DNA of 64,000 bases from Bin87 sp965222895 (GTDB lineage: Bacteria > Chloroflexota > Dehalococcoidia > Lucifugimonadales > UBA3495): positions 1,612,001 to 1,676,000 of the forward strand of contig CBDCVB010000002.1 of assembly GCA_965222895.1 (NCBI GenBank). Reading direction: 5' to 3'. Both the position numbers and the translations under genes were made by a program. A model generated the notes under the pieces. That model was not told the origin of the DNA. It saw only the letters and a list, made by a program, of their open reading frames with translations, and searched no databases. This document shows positions 16,101 through 24,897 of this stretch, piece after piece. Numbering within the stretch: the stretch's first letter is position 1; each line of letters starts with the position of its first letter.

Positions 16101-17905
16101 CTATTGGGCCAGGGCGTAGCAGGCGCGGCGTGGGTCGGCTCCGGTGCTGAGAGATCCGGTGTTGGCGTCTCTGACTGAGACTGTTGCTCCCAGCCCACAA
16201 TTGGCGGCGCGGGCGATCCGGTGTCCCAGGGCTCGCAATGCGTCGGCAGTGGACTCCGGTATGCCGGGTTCGAGGTCAAGTTGCCCGGGGTGATACACGT
16301 GGGGATAGAAAGAGTTGACGTTGCTTTGAGAGGCGAACCGGGGAGCCTCCACCGCTTGCTGCGGATCCATGCCAAAAACCAGCGTGTTCAGCATCAGCTG
16401 CACGTTGGCCTGCACCTGATTGTCCCCGCCGGGGCACCCCACGGTCATCACCGGCTGGCCGTCTTTCGTGATGATGTAATTCACCAGCGTAGTTCTGGGG
16501 CGTTTGCCCGGCTCCACCACATTCGGGTGCCCGGGCTCGCAGTTGAACATTTCAATGCGGGTGCTCAGGGCGCAGCCCAACTCGGGGAAGAACACCGACT
16601 TGGCGAAAGAACCGCCGCTGATGGTGCCGCACACCAGGTTACCGTGCTGGTCGAGCACTGACACGTGAGTTGTTCCATCGTCGGAGGACGCATCGGCGCC
16701 GACGCCGGTGGGGGCAGCCATGACGGGGGAGGGCGTGGTTCCGTTAGTCCTGGAGAATCGCCACGGGTCTCCGGCAGGTGGTTGTGCCGGGTACGCGCCC
16801 TCCGGGTCAATCATCTGCACGCGCTCGGCAGCATATTCCTTTGACAGCAAACCATCCAGAGGGACCGTGGCGTAGTCCGGGTCGGCGTAGAAGGCTTCCC
16901 GGTCGCCAAATGACAATTTGAGCGCCTCGGTGACGGTGTGGATGTAAGCCGGGCTGTTGTGCCCCATGGATTTGAGATCGAAATGCTCCAGCATATTCAG
17001 GGTCTGCATCAGCATTGGACCCTGAGTCCATGAATCCTGTCCCCAGACCTCGCAGCCATTGAAACCGGTCTTGACCGGCGTCTCAAACTGGCTGCTGTAG
17101 TTGGCCAGGTCATTCATCGAGATGATTCCGCCGACACGCGCCGACGAATCCGCTATCAACCTGGCGATTGGCCCTTTGTAGAAAGCGTCTCGCGCCGCCT
17201 GCAAACGCTGGCTGCGGGATTCCCCGGCGTCAACAGCAGCGGCGCTGATGGTCTTCAGGGTGTTGGCCAGTCCCGGCTGCACCAAGGGCGCGCCGGCGGA
17301 AGGTACTTGCCGGTTGTCATAAAACACATCCCACCCACCGGGCGCGAAATTATCAAACTGTTCCTGTCCGGACTGTGTTTCCAACCGCCGCAACATATAC
17401 TCGTAATGAGGGATGCCGTCTTCCGCATAGCTAATGGCCGGAGCCATCACATCCGACAGTTCCATGGTGCCGAATTTTTCCAGCATCGAGATGAACGCAT
17501 GCACGATGCCGGGGAGCGTGAAGGACAACGGGGCCTGCATTCCCGGGCCGGTGGGAATGCGTTCCAGCCCCCGCGAAAGGTAGAACTCGGCCGATGCTGC
17601 GGCCGGCGCCCCTCCCTGACCGCTCAGGGAAAGCAGGTCGCCGCTCGCCGAGTCATACAGCATGAAAACACCCTCGGCGGCCAGCGAATACGAAGCGATA
17701 GGTTCCACAACGGCGGCGGCGAAACCGGCAGCCACCAGTGCATCGAAGGCGTTGCCGCCCGCCAGCAACATTCGCATACCGGCCATGGAGGTCAGGTAGT
17801 GGCCGGAGGAGATGACGCCTGGTTAGAACGCACTACCGGGCGCCCGGTGGAGGGCAAGGCGATGTCGCCTTGTTCGAGGTTGTGGTCGAGTTGTGCGCGT
17901 ACCAT
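16101..17905 (-). CDS. ggt: Gamma-glutamyltranspeptidase (frameshift near the N-terminus)
   Basis: This Ntn-hydrolase cleaves gamma-glutamyl bonds, for example in glutathione, and transfers or hydrolyses the glutamyl group. The large-subunit signature MLLAGGNAFDA and the catalytic/processing threonine in DGTTHVSVLDQHGN are present. GKRPRTTL and a C-terminal ADPRR complete the family pattern. The conserved open frame starts only at 17786, but an ATG at 17905 with ggag five bases upstream encodes MVRAQL and ends GRPVVRSN, the proper family N-terminus. The frame is lost near 17820, where adding one base would give RSNQGVISSGHYL. No signal peptide is evident. This is either a sequencing indel or a recent pseudogene. 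Confidence 0.8.
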
Positions 17906-18006
17906 CTCAGCTCCTTGGGTTGCTAGTATTCAGAATATGCCGGCCCACCGGATAGATGTGGGTCTATTATAGGGAAAACTGCAGAAAGGGAAAACTGCAG
18001 AAATTA

Positions 18007-18083
18007 TGGTGGGCGGTGCAGGACTCGAACCTGCGGCCTCCTGCGTGTAAAGCAGGCGCTCTAACCGGCTGAGCTAACCGCCC
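18007..18083 (-). tRNA. tRNA-Val (anticodon TAC)
   Basis: The acceptor gggcggt pairs with accgccc, the anticodon stem is cctgc/gcagg with loop tttacac, and CCA is encoded. It is the last gene of a four-tRNA minus-strand cluster. Confidence 0.93.
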
Positions 18084-18115
18084 GGAATAGCAGCATGATG
18101 GGCCAGATAAAAATA

Positions 18116-18191
18116 TGGTGCGCTTGGCGGGATTCGAACCCACGACCTCTGCCTCCGCAGGGCAGCGCTCTATCCACTGAGCTACAAGCGC
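18116..18191 (-). tRNA. tRNA-Arg (anticodon GCG)
   Basis: The acceptor gcgcttg/caagcgc is followed by an anticodon stem ctgcc/ggcag with loop ctgcgga, giving GCG at positions 34-36, and an encoded CCA. Most bacteria read CGN with an ACG tRNA that TadA converts to ICG. A genomic G34 here is unusual. Confidence 0.88.
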
Positions 18192-18217
18192 GTATCGAAG
18201 AGTACCCGTGTGTTGTT

Positions 18218-18303
18218 TGGTGCCGAGGGAGGGATTTGAACCCACACGTCCTAAAGGACACTGCGCCCTGAACGCAGCGCGTCTGCCGTTTCGCCACCTC
18301 GGC
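18218..18303 (-). tRNA. tRNA-Leu (anticodon CAG)
   Basis: This is a class II tRNA with a long variable arm (gtcctttaggac), acceptor gccgagg/cctcggc, anticodon loop ttcaggg and encoded CCA. CAG reads CUG. Confidence 0.92.
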
Positions 18304-18348
18304 CGGGTGGACTGCTCCGTATTGAAAGTCGCTCACTGCGGCGTAGAG

Positions 18349-18424
18349 TGGTGGGCGATGGAGGATTTGAACCTCCGACCTCCTCGGTGTGAACGAGGCG
18401 CTCTAACCGCTGAGCTAACCGCCC
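18349..18424 (-). tRNA. tRNA-Val (anticodon CAC)
   Basis: The acceptor gggcggt/atcgccc has one G-U pair, the anticodon stem is cctcg/cgagg with loop ttcacac, and CCA is encoded. It shares much of its D-arm with the TAC isoacceptor in the same cluster, suggesting duplication. Confidence 0.92.
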
Positions 18425-18612
18425 CAGCGCGACTTCTTGCCCGATATTATAGCCCCCGGCAGTCAAACGGCGCAACCGAGGACTGCCAGCTAGTATCTGC
18501 GCAACATCCGCGGATGTTAGCCATGGGCGTAGGTTATGTAAATCAAGCCGTCGCGACCCGCATGGAGTATACATAACACATCTTGTGCGAACCAACGTGT
18601 TTCCGAAAAGAA

Positions 18613-18640
18613 AGGCGCCAACCGGCCAGGATTGACGCCT
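18613..18640 (-). terminator. Terminator of the CoA-transferase gene
   Basis: On the minus strand, aggcgtcaa pairs with ttggcgcct (9 bp, one G-U) around a 10-base loop and is followed by ttcttttc. It lies 30 bases past the stop. Confidence 0.65.
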
Positions 18641-18669
18641 ACTTCTACTCGGAGAGCGAGTGCCCGATG

Positions 18670-19872
18670 CTACTCGGTAACCGAGGTTCCGACCGCGCCG
18701 GCCTCGGTCAGGTCTTTGAAAGCCTTTGAGTCGTAACCCAGCTCGGTCAGTACCTCTTCGTTGTGCTGTCCCAGCAGGGGCGGCGGACGGCGCAGTGTGG
18801 CCGGAGTACCAGTCAGTTTCAGCGGCGAATTGGGGACCCGAAGATCGGGAACCCGAGGGTGGTTGATTTCCAGGAACATATTGCGGGCCTTGACCTGGTC
18901 GTCGGCCACGACGTCGGAGGTTTTGTTGATGGGCCCGACCGGAACGCCGGCCTCGTCAATTACCTTGACCCAGTGGGCGGACGTGTTATCGGCGAAGATG
19001 CTGTTGAGCAGGTTCACCAGCTCCGCCCGATGCGCCACCCGGTCCGGATTGGTGACGTATTTGGGGTCGTCTTTTAGTTCGGGGTGGCCGATGGCATTGC
19101 AGAAGCGCTCCCAGAGGTTGGGGTTGGCCACGCCGAGGATGAAATACCCGTCTGATGCCTGAAAGCTCTGGTAGGGAACCAGACTCGGGTGCCCGGAACC
19201 CAGGCGGTGAGGCTCTACACCGGTGCCGATGTAGCCGGTGGCGTGGTAACTCATGGCGGCGACCTGACCGTCCAACAGCGACGTGTCAATCAGTTGGCCC
19301 TCGCCGGTCTTGTCGCGGTGATACAGGGCGGTGACGATGGAACCATAGGCCATCATGCCGGTGAACAGGTCAACCAGAGAGAATCCCACCCGCTGGGGTG
19401 GGCCGTCGGGTTCTCCGGTGAGGTGCATCAGTCCGCTGTAGGCCTGAATTACCAGATCGTAGCCCGGCTTGTTGGCCATGGGGCCGGTGCGGCCGTAACC
19501 GGAGATAGTGCAGTACACAATGTCGGGGTTGAGCGCCTTGATGTCGTCGTAGCCAAGACCCATTCGGGAGAGGGCGCCGGCGCGGAAGCTTTCGATCATC
19601 ACGTCAGCCTCGGTCGCCAGCTGTTTGACGATGGACAGGCCCTCTTCAGACTTGAGGTTGACTGACAGGCTCCTCTTGTTCCGATTGAAGGAGAGGAACT
19701 GGGTACTTTCTTCGTTCCAGATTGGAGGCCAATGGCGGGTTTCGTCACCGGTGTTGGGTTCCTCGATTTTGATGACGTCGGCGCCCATGTCAGCCAGGTT
19801 CTGCGTGCAGAACGGCCCGGCCAAGGTGCGGGTAAGGTCGACGACCTTGATATTCTCCAGAGGCTGAGGCAT
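18670..19872 (-). CDS. CaiB/BaiF family III CoA-transferase
   Basis: The 400-residue enzyme transfers CoA between carboxylic acids. Family features include the N-terminal VVDLTRTLAGPFCTQNLADMGADV block, YCTISGYGRTGP, and GYDLVIQAYSGLM. GQLIDTSLLDGQV provides the catalytic aspartate that forms a mixed anhydride with substrate. The start at 19872 (MPQPLENIKVV) is the usual family start and has gagga nine bases upstream; earlier in-frame methionines are not supported. It is a lone gene in the window, although genes of this family are often multiplied in Chloroflexota that degrade diverse organic acids. Substrate is not predictable. Confidence 0.9.
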   Translation of the reverse strand: MPQPLENIKVVDLTRTLAGPFCTQNLADMGADVIKIEEPNTGDETRHWPPIWNEESTQFLSFNRNKRSLSVNLKSEEGLSIVKQLATEADVMIESFRAGALSRMGLGYDDIKALNPDIVYCTISGYGRTGPMANKPGYDLVIQAYSGLMHLTGEPDGPPQRVGFSLVDLFTGMMAYGSIVTALYHRDKTGEGQLIDTSLLDGQVAAMSYHATGYIGTGVEPHRLGSGHPSLVPYQSFQASDGYFILGVANPNLWERFCNAIGHPELKDDPKYVTNPDRVAHRAELVNLLNSIFADNTSAHWVKVIDEAGVPVGPINKTSDVVADDQVKARNMFLEINHPRVPDLRVPNSPLKLTGTPATLRRPPPLLGQHNEEVLTELGYDSKAFKDLTEAGAVGTSVTE

Positions 19873-20086
19873 CGTTCCATTCCTCACTATGTCAAGTTGC
19901 GGCATTATAGCACGGTGCATGAGCACTTCCCGGTTGACCTTGCGGTGCATTGGTGCTGGTCAACAAACGCCCACCCGATACAATCGCAAGCAGCGTTGAC
20001 TTGGTTTGATCTCTGATGTTACGGTGCGCCATTAGCTCGCCGGCCAACGCACCACGATCCAAGGCACGACCCAACGCACGATATTG

Positions 20087-21040
20087 ATGAATACAACCGC
20101 CAACCGCCCTCTGATTGTCTCGTTGGGCGGCATAAATATGGACCTGGTGACCTTTGCCGACCGCCTGCCGCAAGACGGGGAGACGGTGGTGGGTGAACGG
20201 TTCGTTACTTATCCCGGCGGGAAGGGCGCTAACCAGGCCGTGGCCGTTGCCCGGCTCGGCATCCCGGCAGCGATGGTCGGTCGCGTTGGGGACGATCTGT
20301 TCGGCCCGCAACTGATTGAGTTGCTGAAATCTGCTGGCGTCGACACGCGGGGAGTCGGAATCGCCAGCAACGCCAGCTCAGGTATCGCGGTCATCAACAT
20401 TGGCGAAGGGGCGCAAAACCGCATTGTGCAGGTCCTGGGAGCCAACGACACCTGCGGCTCTGCCGAGTTTGACGTGGTGGCCGGGTTATTGCCGGGGGCG
20501 TCCGCGCTGATGTTGCAACTCGAGGTGTCGGTGGATTTGTCGATGAGGGTTGCCAGACTGGCGGCGCAGCAGGGCGTATCGGTGATGCTGGATCCGGGCC
20601 CGGTGCGGCCCATACCGGCGGAGTTCTTTACCAGCGTGTCCATCATCACGCCCAACGAAACGGAAGCCGAAGCGTTGGTTGGATACCCAATCGCCGACCT
20701 GAACGCGGCGCAGGCGGCTGCGAATGAGTTGATACGTCGTGGAGTCGGTGCGGCGGTTATCAAGATGGGCGCTCAGGGCGCATATTGGTGTGATGGCTCT
20801 ACCAGCGGGCACGAACCGGCGTTCCCGGTAAGGGCAGTGGATACCGTGGCCGCAGGCGATGCGTTCAATGGGGCGTTGGCGACGGCGTTGGTTGCGGGTC
20901 GTTCGTTGCCGGATGCCGTGCGCTGGGCTGCTGCAGCGGGCGCGGTGGCGGTTACCAAAGTTGGAGCGCAAGATTCCATGCCCGACTTCGCGGAAGTTGC
21001 CACGCTGGCCGCCACCCGTTCCGGCACGGCTCCCAGTTGA
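20087..21040 (+). CDS. Ribokinase-like PfkB family carbohydrate kinase
   Basis: The 317-residue kinase phosphorylates a sugar, most probably ribose at O5, with ATP. It carries the ribokinase signatures YPGGKGANQAVAVARLG (substrate Gly-Gly) and DTVAAGDAFNGALA, whose Asp is the catalytic base in the anion hole. The ATP-site ITPNETEAEALVG is also typical of RbsK. The start is uncertain because no good ribosome site is seen; I used the ATG at 20087, and a TTG precedes it. There is no ribose transporter nearby, so the physiological sugar could be another pentose or nucleoside-derived ribose. The Nudix gene follows after 55 bases. Confidence 0.85.
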   Translation: MNTTANRPLIVSLGGINMDLVTFADRLPQDGETVVGERFVTYPGGKGANQAVAVARLGIPAAMVGRVGDDLFGPQLIELLKSAGVDTRGVGIASNASSGIAVINIGEGAQNRIVQVLGANDTCGSAEFDVVAGLLPGASALMLQLEVSVDLSMRVARLAAQQGVSVMLDPGPVRPIPAEFFTSVSIITPNETEAEALVGYPIADLNAAQAAANELIRRGVGAAVIKMGAQGAYWCDGSTSGHEPAFPVRAVDTVAAGDAFNGALATALVAGRSLPDAVRWAAAAGAVAVTKVGAQDSMPDFAEVATLAATRSGTAPS

Positions 21041-21095
21041 TCCCCGATTTTGCGATTGATTCATAGCGTTATGTCAATGGTGGTATCTTCTGACG

Positions 21096-21596
21096 ATGAT
21101 CGGCGACGATAAGTTCTGCTCGTTGTGCGCGTCACCCTTGGAAATGCGGCAGCATGAGGGAAACCGCCGCCCGGTGTGTCCGTCGTGCGGTAAAGTCGTC
21201 TATCTGGATCCCAAGCTGGCCACGGCCGGCATCATCGAGAAAGACGGGTTGACCCTCATGGTGAGGCGGGCGGTGCAAACCGGCTATGGGCTGTGGAGTA
21301 TGCCCGGCGGATTCGTAGACCGGGGTGAGCGGGTTGAAAGCGCCGCGGCAAGGGAAGTCTGGGAAGAAACCGGTCTGTTGGTAGAAGTCCAGCGACTGGT
21401 CGGCCTGTTCTCGCAACCAGGGCATCCGGTGGTAGTGGCTGCCTATTCGGCCATCGAAACCGGCGGAGCCCTGGCGGCTGGCCCCGAGTGTCTGGACGTT
21501 GATTATTTTAGCGTGGAGAATTTGCCGCCGCTGGCCTTTCCCCGCGACGCAGACATCATCCGGCAATGGCACGCCATGCGCGATGGCGTCAGGTGA
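21096..21596 (+). CDS. Nudix hydrolase with N-terminal zinc ribbon
   Basis: The 166-residue protein starts with a four-Cys zinc ribbon (C8, C11, C28, C31). A complete Nudix box lies at 72-94 (GFVDRGERV, then REVWEETGL), which matches GX5EX7REUXEEXGU. The zinc-ribbon plus Nudix arrangement resembles the C-terminal part of NADH pyrophosphatase NudC and archaeal/bacterial ADP-ribose pyrophosphatases. It should hydrolyse a nucleoside diphosphate derivative using Mg2+. The NudC-specific SQPWPFPxS array is replaced by LFSQPGHPVV, so NADH specificity is not assured. It overlaps the translational neighbourhood of comF (6-base gap), indicating co-transcription. Confidence 0.85.
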   Translation: MIGDDKFCSLCASPLEMRQHEGNRRPVCPSCGKVVYLDPKLATAGIIEKDGLTLMVRRAVQTGYGLWSMPGGFVDRGERVESAAAREVWEETGLLVEVQRLVGLFSQPGHPVVVAAYSAIETGGALAAGPECLDVDYFSVENLPPLAFPRDADIIRQWHAMRDGVR

Positions 21597-21602
21597 TCAG
21601 TC

Positions 21603-22352
21603 GTGATGCGGTGGCCGGATCGCCTGAAGCCGCTGGATGAATTGCTGGCCCGCGCCGGCCGCAGCCTGGTCAATGCCATTTATCCGTTGGAGTGCGCCGG
21701 ATGCGGTAGCGCCGGCAAAACCATCTGCGACCGTTGCGCCGCCGAGTTGCCAGTCCTGATACCGCCGTTCTGCTCCATCTGCGCGGTGCCGGGGGTTGAA
21801 CCACTGTGCCGGCGGTGCGCCGAAACCCCGCTTCACTTCGACGGCATCCGCGCGCCATTCCGTCACGCCGGTGCCGTTCGCCGGGCCGTTCACGCGTTCA
21901 AATACGAAGGTATACGCGCCGCTGCGCCCCAATTGGGCGGCATGATGGCCGAGTACCTCTCCCGGCATCCAATCGCGGCCGATTTGGTAACGCCGGTGCC
22001 GATGCACCCTTCCCGTCTGCGCGAACGCGGGTACAATCAGGCCGCTTTGCTGGCTGTGGAGATTGCTCGCGTCAATGGCCTCCGCTGCGATGCAGAGCTG
22101 CTGGTGCGCGTGCGAGCGGTAGAACCGCAGGTGCGGACGGCCAGTGGCGCCCAACGTGCGCATAACGTGGCTGCCAGCGTCGCTTTGTCGGCCGGGCGTG
22201 ACGTTGCCGGCGCGAGCATCCTGCTGGTGGATGATGTGGCCACAACCGGCAGCACAATAGACGTTTGCGCCGTAGCGCTGAAGCAGGCGGGAGCGCGGTC
22301 GGTGTGGGGATTGGCGCTGGCGGTGGCCGGCGGGGAATTAGATACTGAGTAG
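21603..22352 (+). CDS. comF: ComF family phosphoribosyltransferase-like protein
   Basis: The 249-residue protein has the ComF layout. An N-terminal region has paired cysteines (CAGCG, CDRC, CSIC, CRRC) expected to bind zinc. The C-terminal PRTase domain carries the PRPP loop ILLVDDVATTGST. A conserved PVPMHPSRLRERGYNQA block lies between. In competent bacteria ComF helps bring single-stranded DNA into the cytoplasm; in others its role is unclear. It starts at GTG 21603 or ATG 21606, with aggtga from the end of the preceding gene as the likely ribosome site. No other competence genes are nearby. Confidence 0.85.
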   Translation: MMRWPDRLKPLDELLARAGRSLVNAIYPLECAGCGSAGKTICDRCAAELPVLIPPFCSICAVPGVEPLCRRCAETPLHFDGIRAPFRHAGAVRRAVHAFKYEGIRAAAPQLGGMMAEYLSRHPIAADLVTPVPMHPSRLRERGYNQAALLAVEIARVNGLRCDAELLVRVRAVEPQVRTASGAQRAHNVAASVALSAGRDVAGASILLVDDVATTGSTIDVCAVALKQAGARSVWGLALAVAGGELDTE

Positions 22353-22453
22353 GATGGCGCCGCCGGACGAACACGGTTTGACAACTGCCCCCCCGTCTGC
22401 TGAAATGACCCTAACGAGCCCCGAATGGATACAACGACAGAGGAGGCAAAATC

Positions 22454-23443
22454 ATGGCAGGGAACACTATCGTTTACGTTGGCGCCGAAGCCAGCGGCCT
22501 GTATCGCAAAACGGCCGGCGAAGCCTACTGGGACTTGCTGACCGACGGGTTGGCTCCCGCTACCCAGGCGCGGGCCATCGCCATTCATCCCAACGACCCC
22601 CGCACCATCTTTTGCGGGACGCAGCGGGGTGTGTATCGAAGCACCGACGGCGGAGATCACTGGCAGCGCATGAATATGACCGAGGGTCGGGTGGTCTGGT
22701 CGCTGCGGTTCCATCCCAGCGATCCCAACATCATGTTCCTGGGCACCGAGGGCGCCGACGTATACAAGAGCGAGGACGGCGGGGAGAACTGGTCGCAGAT
22801 CGCCACCATTACCAACCCCAGCCAGGTGCAAATGGCTTTTGCCATGCGCATCCTGGGTATCGACATCGAAGCCAACAACCCCAACAATATGTACGCGGCC
22901 CTCGAAGTCGGCGGAGCGGCCAACAGCACCGACGGCGGTCATACTTGGACCATTCGCAACAGCGAATTCGCCGGTGACGTTGACCTGCTGGACTTGCACG
23001 GCGTGGCCGTGGGAGGAGCCGATTCCAACTCGGTGCTGATTTCCAACCGGACCGGCGTGTGGCGCAGCCGTGATCAGGGAGCGTCCTGGCAGGACTGCAA
23101 CTTCGACCAGTTCTCGGACATCAAATATTCCAGGGGCATCGTGCGTGACCCGTCCGACCCCAACACCCTCTACGCTTGCGTGGGCATGAACTTCGGCAGC
23201 GAGCAGGGCGGTGTGATGCGCACGACCAATCTCGGCGACAGCTGGGAACGGTTTGACAAGGGCATCAATGCTGGCAGCACCACCTTCGGGATCGCCGTGA
23301 ACCGACAAGACCCCGCACAGGTGTATTTCTGCACCCGCCGCGGCCAGGTGTTCGGCACCCACGACGGCGGAGCCAACTGGACCGCCGACACGATGCCGGA
23401 AACGGCCATGAACGTGATCAGCGTGGCTTGCACGTCGGCATAA
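22454..23443 (+). CDS. BNR/Asp-box beta-propeller protein
   Basis: The 329-residue protein contains at least six Asp-boxes (S/T-x-D-x-G-x-x-W): STDGGDHW, SEDGGENW, STDGGHTW, SRDQGASW, TTNLGDSW and THDGGANW. Each sits between two strands as in sialidase/VPS10-type propellers. There is no signal peptide or catalytic Glu/Tyr pattern of sialidases that I can see, so it is probably a cytoplasmic or peripheral binding propeller rather than a glycosidase. The ATG follows a perfect aggagg seven bases upstream, implying strong expression. It is a single gene with a long hairpin terminator. Its partner is unknown. Confidence 0.8.
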   Translation: MAGNTIVYVGAEASGLYRKTAGEAYWDLLTDGLAPATQARAIAIHPNDPRTIFCGTQRGVYRSTDGGDHWQRMNMTEGRVVWSLRFHPSDPNIMFLGTEGADVYKSEDGGENWSQIATITNPSQVQMAFAMRILGIDIEANNPNNMYAALEVGGAANSTDGGHTWTIRNSEFAGDVDLLDLHGVAVGGADSNSVLISNRTGVWRSRDQGASWQDCNFDQFSDIKYSRGIVRDPSDPNTLYACVGMNFGSEQGGVMRTTNLGDSWERFDKGINAGSTTFGIAVNRQDPAQVYFCTRRGQVFGTHDGGANWTADTMPETAMNVISVACTSA

Positions 23444-23471
23444 CGCCAACCCTAACCACCGGGACTGCCGG

Positions 23472-23497
23472 ACGGGGCGAAGCAAGCTTCGCCCCGT
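23472..23497 (+). terminator. Terminator after the BNR protein
   Basis: A 12-base inverted repeat (acggggcgaagc / gcttcgccccgt) with a minimal loop is followed by ttcc. It lies 28 bases after the stop. Confidence 0.65.
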
Positions 23498-23544
23498 TTC
23501 CATGTCAGCGCCGTTTCCATGTCCGCAATAGGCAGGCTACAAAT

Positions 23545-23577
23545 TGAGGGGGGCGAGTCTATTGACCCGCCCCCTCA
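23545..23577. terminator. Second hairpin between convergent genes
   Basis: tgaggggggcg pairs with ccgccccctca around an 11-base loop. It probably serves the minus-strand HMG-CoA-lyase-like gene or acts bidirectionally. Confidence 0.5.
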
Positions 23578-23607
23578 GTTCACGCGCAATTACGCTGGCG
23601 CTGGTGG

Positions 23608-24798
23608 CTAGCTATCGGCTTTGGGAAGCCAGTCCTGGTTCCAGGGGAACTCGTTGGCGCCGGTTCCGAAAGCCGGCAATCCCTGGTCGATCCGGTCGCG
23701 ATAAGGACTGGTGATGGCTTCGCGGTAGGGATAGATACCGCCTTCATAGACCTCGGCGCCTTTCTTGAAATGTAACGCCTGGCCCATGGTTTCCACGAAG
23801 GGCATATTGATGTCGTAGAGCTTGTCTACGGTGCGCGGTCGGGGGCCAGCCTTGGAAACATGCCCGTAAAGCTCGCGCCCTATAATGCGTTCGGCAGCCC
23901 ATACGCAGTCGATCAGCTTGTCGATGTCGACGCCAGTTGGGATACCCATGTCGTCCATCATGTGCAACAGGTCTTCGGTCGGCGCCATGCCGGTAGCGCG
24001 GCCGTTTCCGCAGTAGGGGCAACCGCCGAATCCGCCGATGGTTCCGTCCAGTTCAAGGGTATCCTCGGGGCCCAGCACGCGCATGGCGGCGTAAGCGGAT
24101 GCGATAGCCATGTTGCGGCCGTTGTGCAGGTGCAGGCGGAAGTGGTTGATTTCAGGCCAGCGCTCTTTCACGCGGCTTACGCTTTCTTCCACTTTGGCTG
24201 GCGTGCAGTGGCTCATGGGGTCGCCCATTGAACAGCTGACCACATCGATGCCGGCCTCTTCCCACAAGCCGTGCTGGTATTCCAGCAGGGTCATGAGGCT
24301 GTCCACGGGAAACTCACCCAGAAAGTTGGAACCCCAGGATGCGTTGCATCCGATGCCGGTTTCTTTGATGCCCACTTCCTGAGCCTGCGCGATGATTTCG
24401 GGCCAGCGCTCCATCTCCTGCATCTGGCTGCGGTTGGTGTTGCGCCGCGCGAACACGTCGCACAGGTGGCAGCTCAAACGAGGATATTTGTCACGCTCGA
24501 TGGTTAGCGGAGGCGAATAGGCCCGAGCCCGTTCCACGCCCCTGGAGTTTAGAGCAAGGGCGCTGTAGGTAACGCCGGCTTTGGGCGTGAACCGCTGGAC
24601 AATCTCGTCGATCCTTTCCATCTGAGGCGTCCATTTGGGACTCACAAACGAACCGACCACTATGCTGGTGAGGCCGGTATCAGACAGCATATCCAGCAGT
24701 TCAATCTTGTCGTCAACGGTTATGTTGGCGTCTTCAATTTGCATGCCTTCCCGCATGCCTTCTTCTTTATAAGTGACTGTGGGCCATTCCTGTGGCAT
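23608..24798 (-). CDS. HMG-CoA lyase-like/DRE-TIM metallolyase
   Basis: The 396-residue protein belongs to the HMG-CoA lyase/isopropylmalate synthase superfamily. The substrate loop MREGMQIEDANI corresponds to the RDG(L/E)Q motif, with Glu replacing the usual Asp. The metal pair is in FRLHLHNGRNMA (HxH). GGFGGCPYCGNGRATGMAPTED is the HMG-CoA lyase signature region with its catalytic cysteine. It would cleave or form a C-C bond on an acyl-CoA or 2-oxo acid. It is longer than mitochondrial HMG-CoA lyase (about 300) by a C-terminal extension after residue 300. The ATG has aggag six to seven bases upstream. Confidence 0.8.
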   Translation of the reverse strand: MPQEWPTVTYKEEGMREGMQIEDANITVDDKIELLDMLSDTGLTSIVVGSFVSPKWTPQMERIDEIVQRFTPKAGVTYSALALNSRGVERARAYSPPLTIERDKYPRLSCHLCDVFARRNTNRSQMQEMERWPEIIAQAQEVGIKETGIGCNASWGSNFLGEFPVDSLMTLLEYQHGLWEEAGIDVVSCSMGDPMSHCTPAKVEESVSRVKERWPEINHFRLHLHNGRNMAIASAYAAMRVLGPEDTLELDGTIGGFGGCPYCGNGRATGMAPTEDLLHMMDDMGIPTGVDIDKLIDCVWAAERIIGRELYGHVSKAGPRPRTVDKLYDINMPFVETMGQALHFKKGAEVYEGGIYPYREAITSPYRDRIDQGLPAFGTGANEFPWNQDWLPKADS

Positions 24799-24897
24799 GG
24801 GTTTGCTCCTTGAGCCATTCCTAGCATGGTTGGAGTGAAAATGAGGTCATCCTGGTTCGTGGATTGCCCGGATTGTAGGGGGCGGTCGCCGGCGTTG

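Noticed and set aside
18007..18424. tRNA cluster as a phage or island attachment site
   Set aside because: No integrase or direct repeat of a tRNA 3' end was seen nearby.
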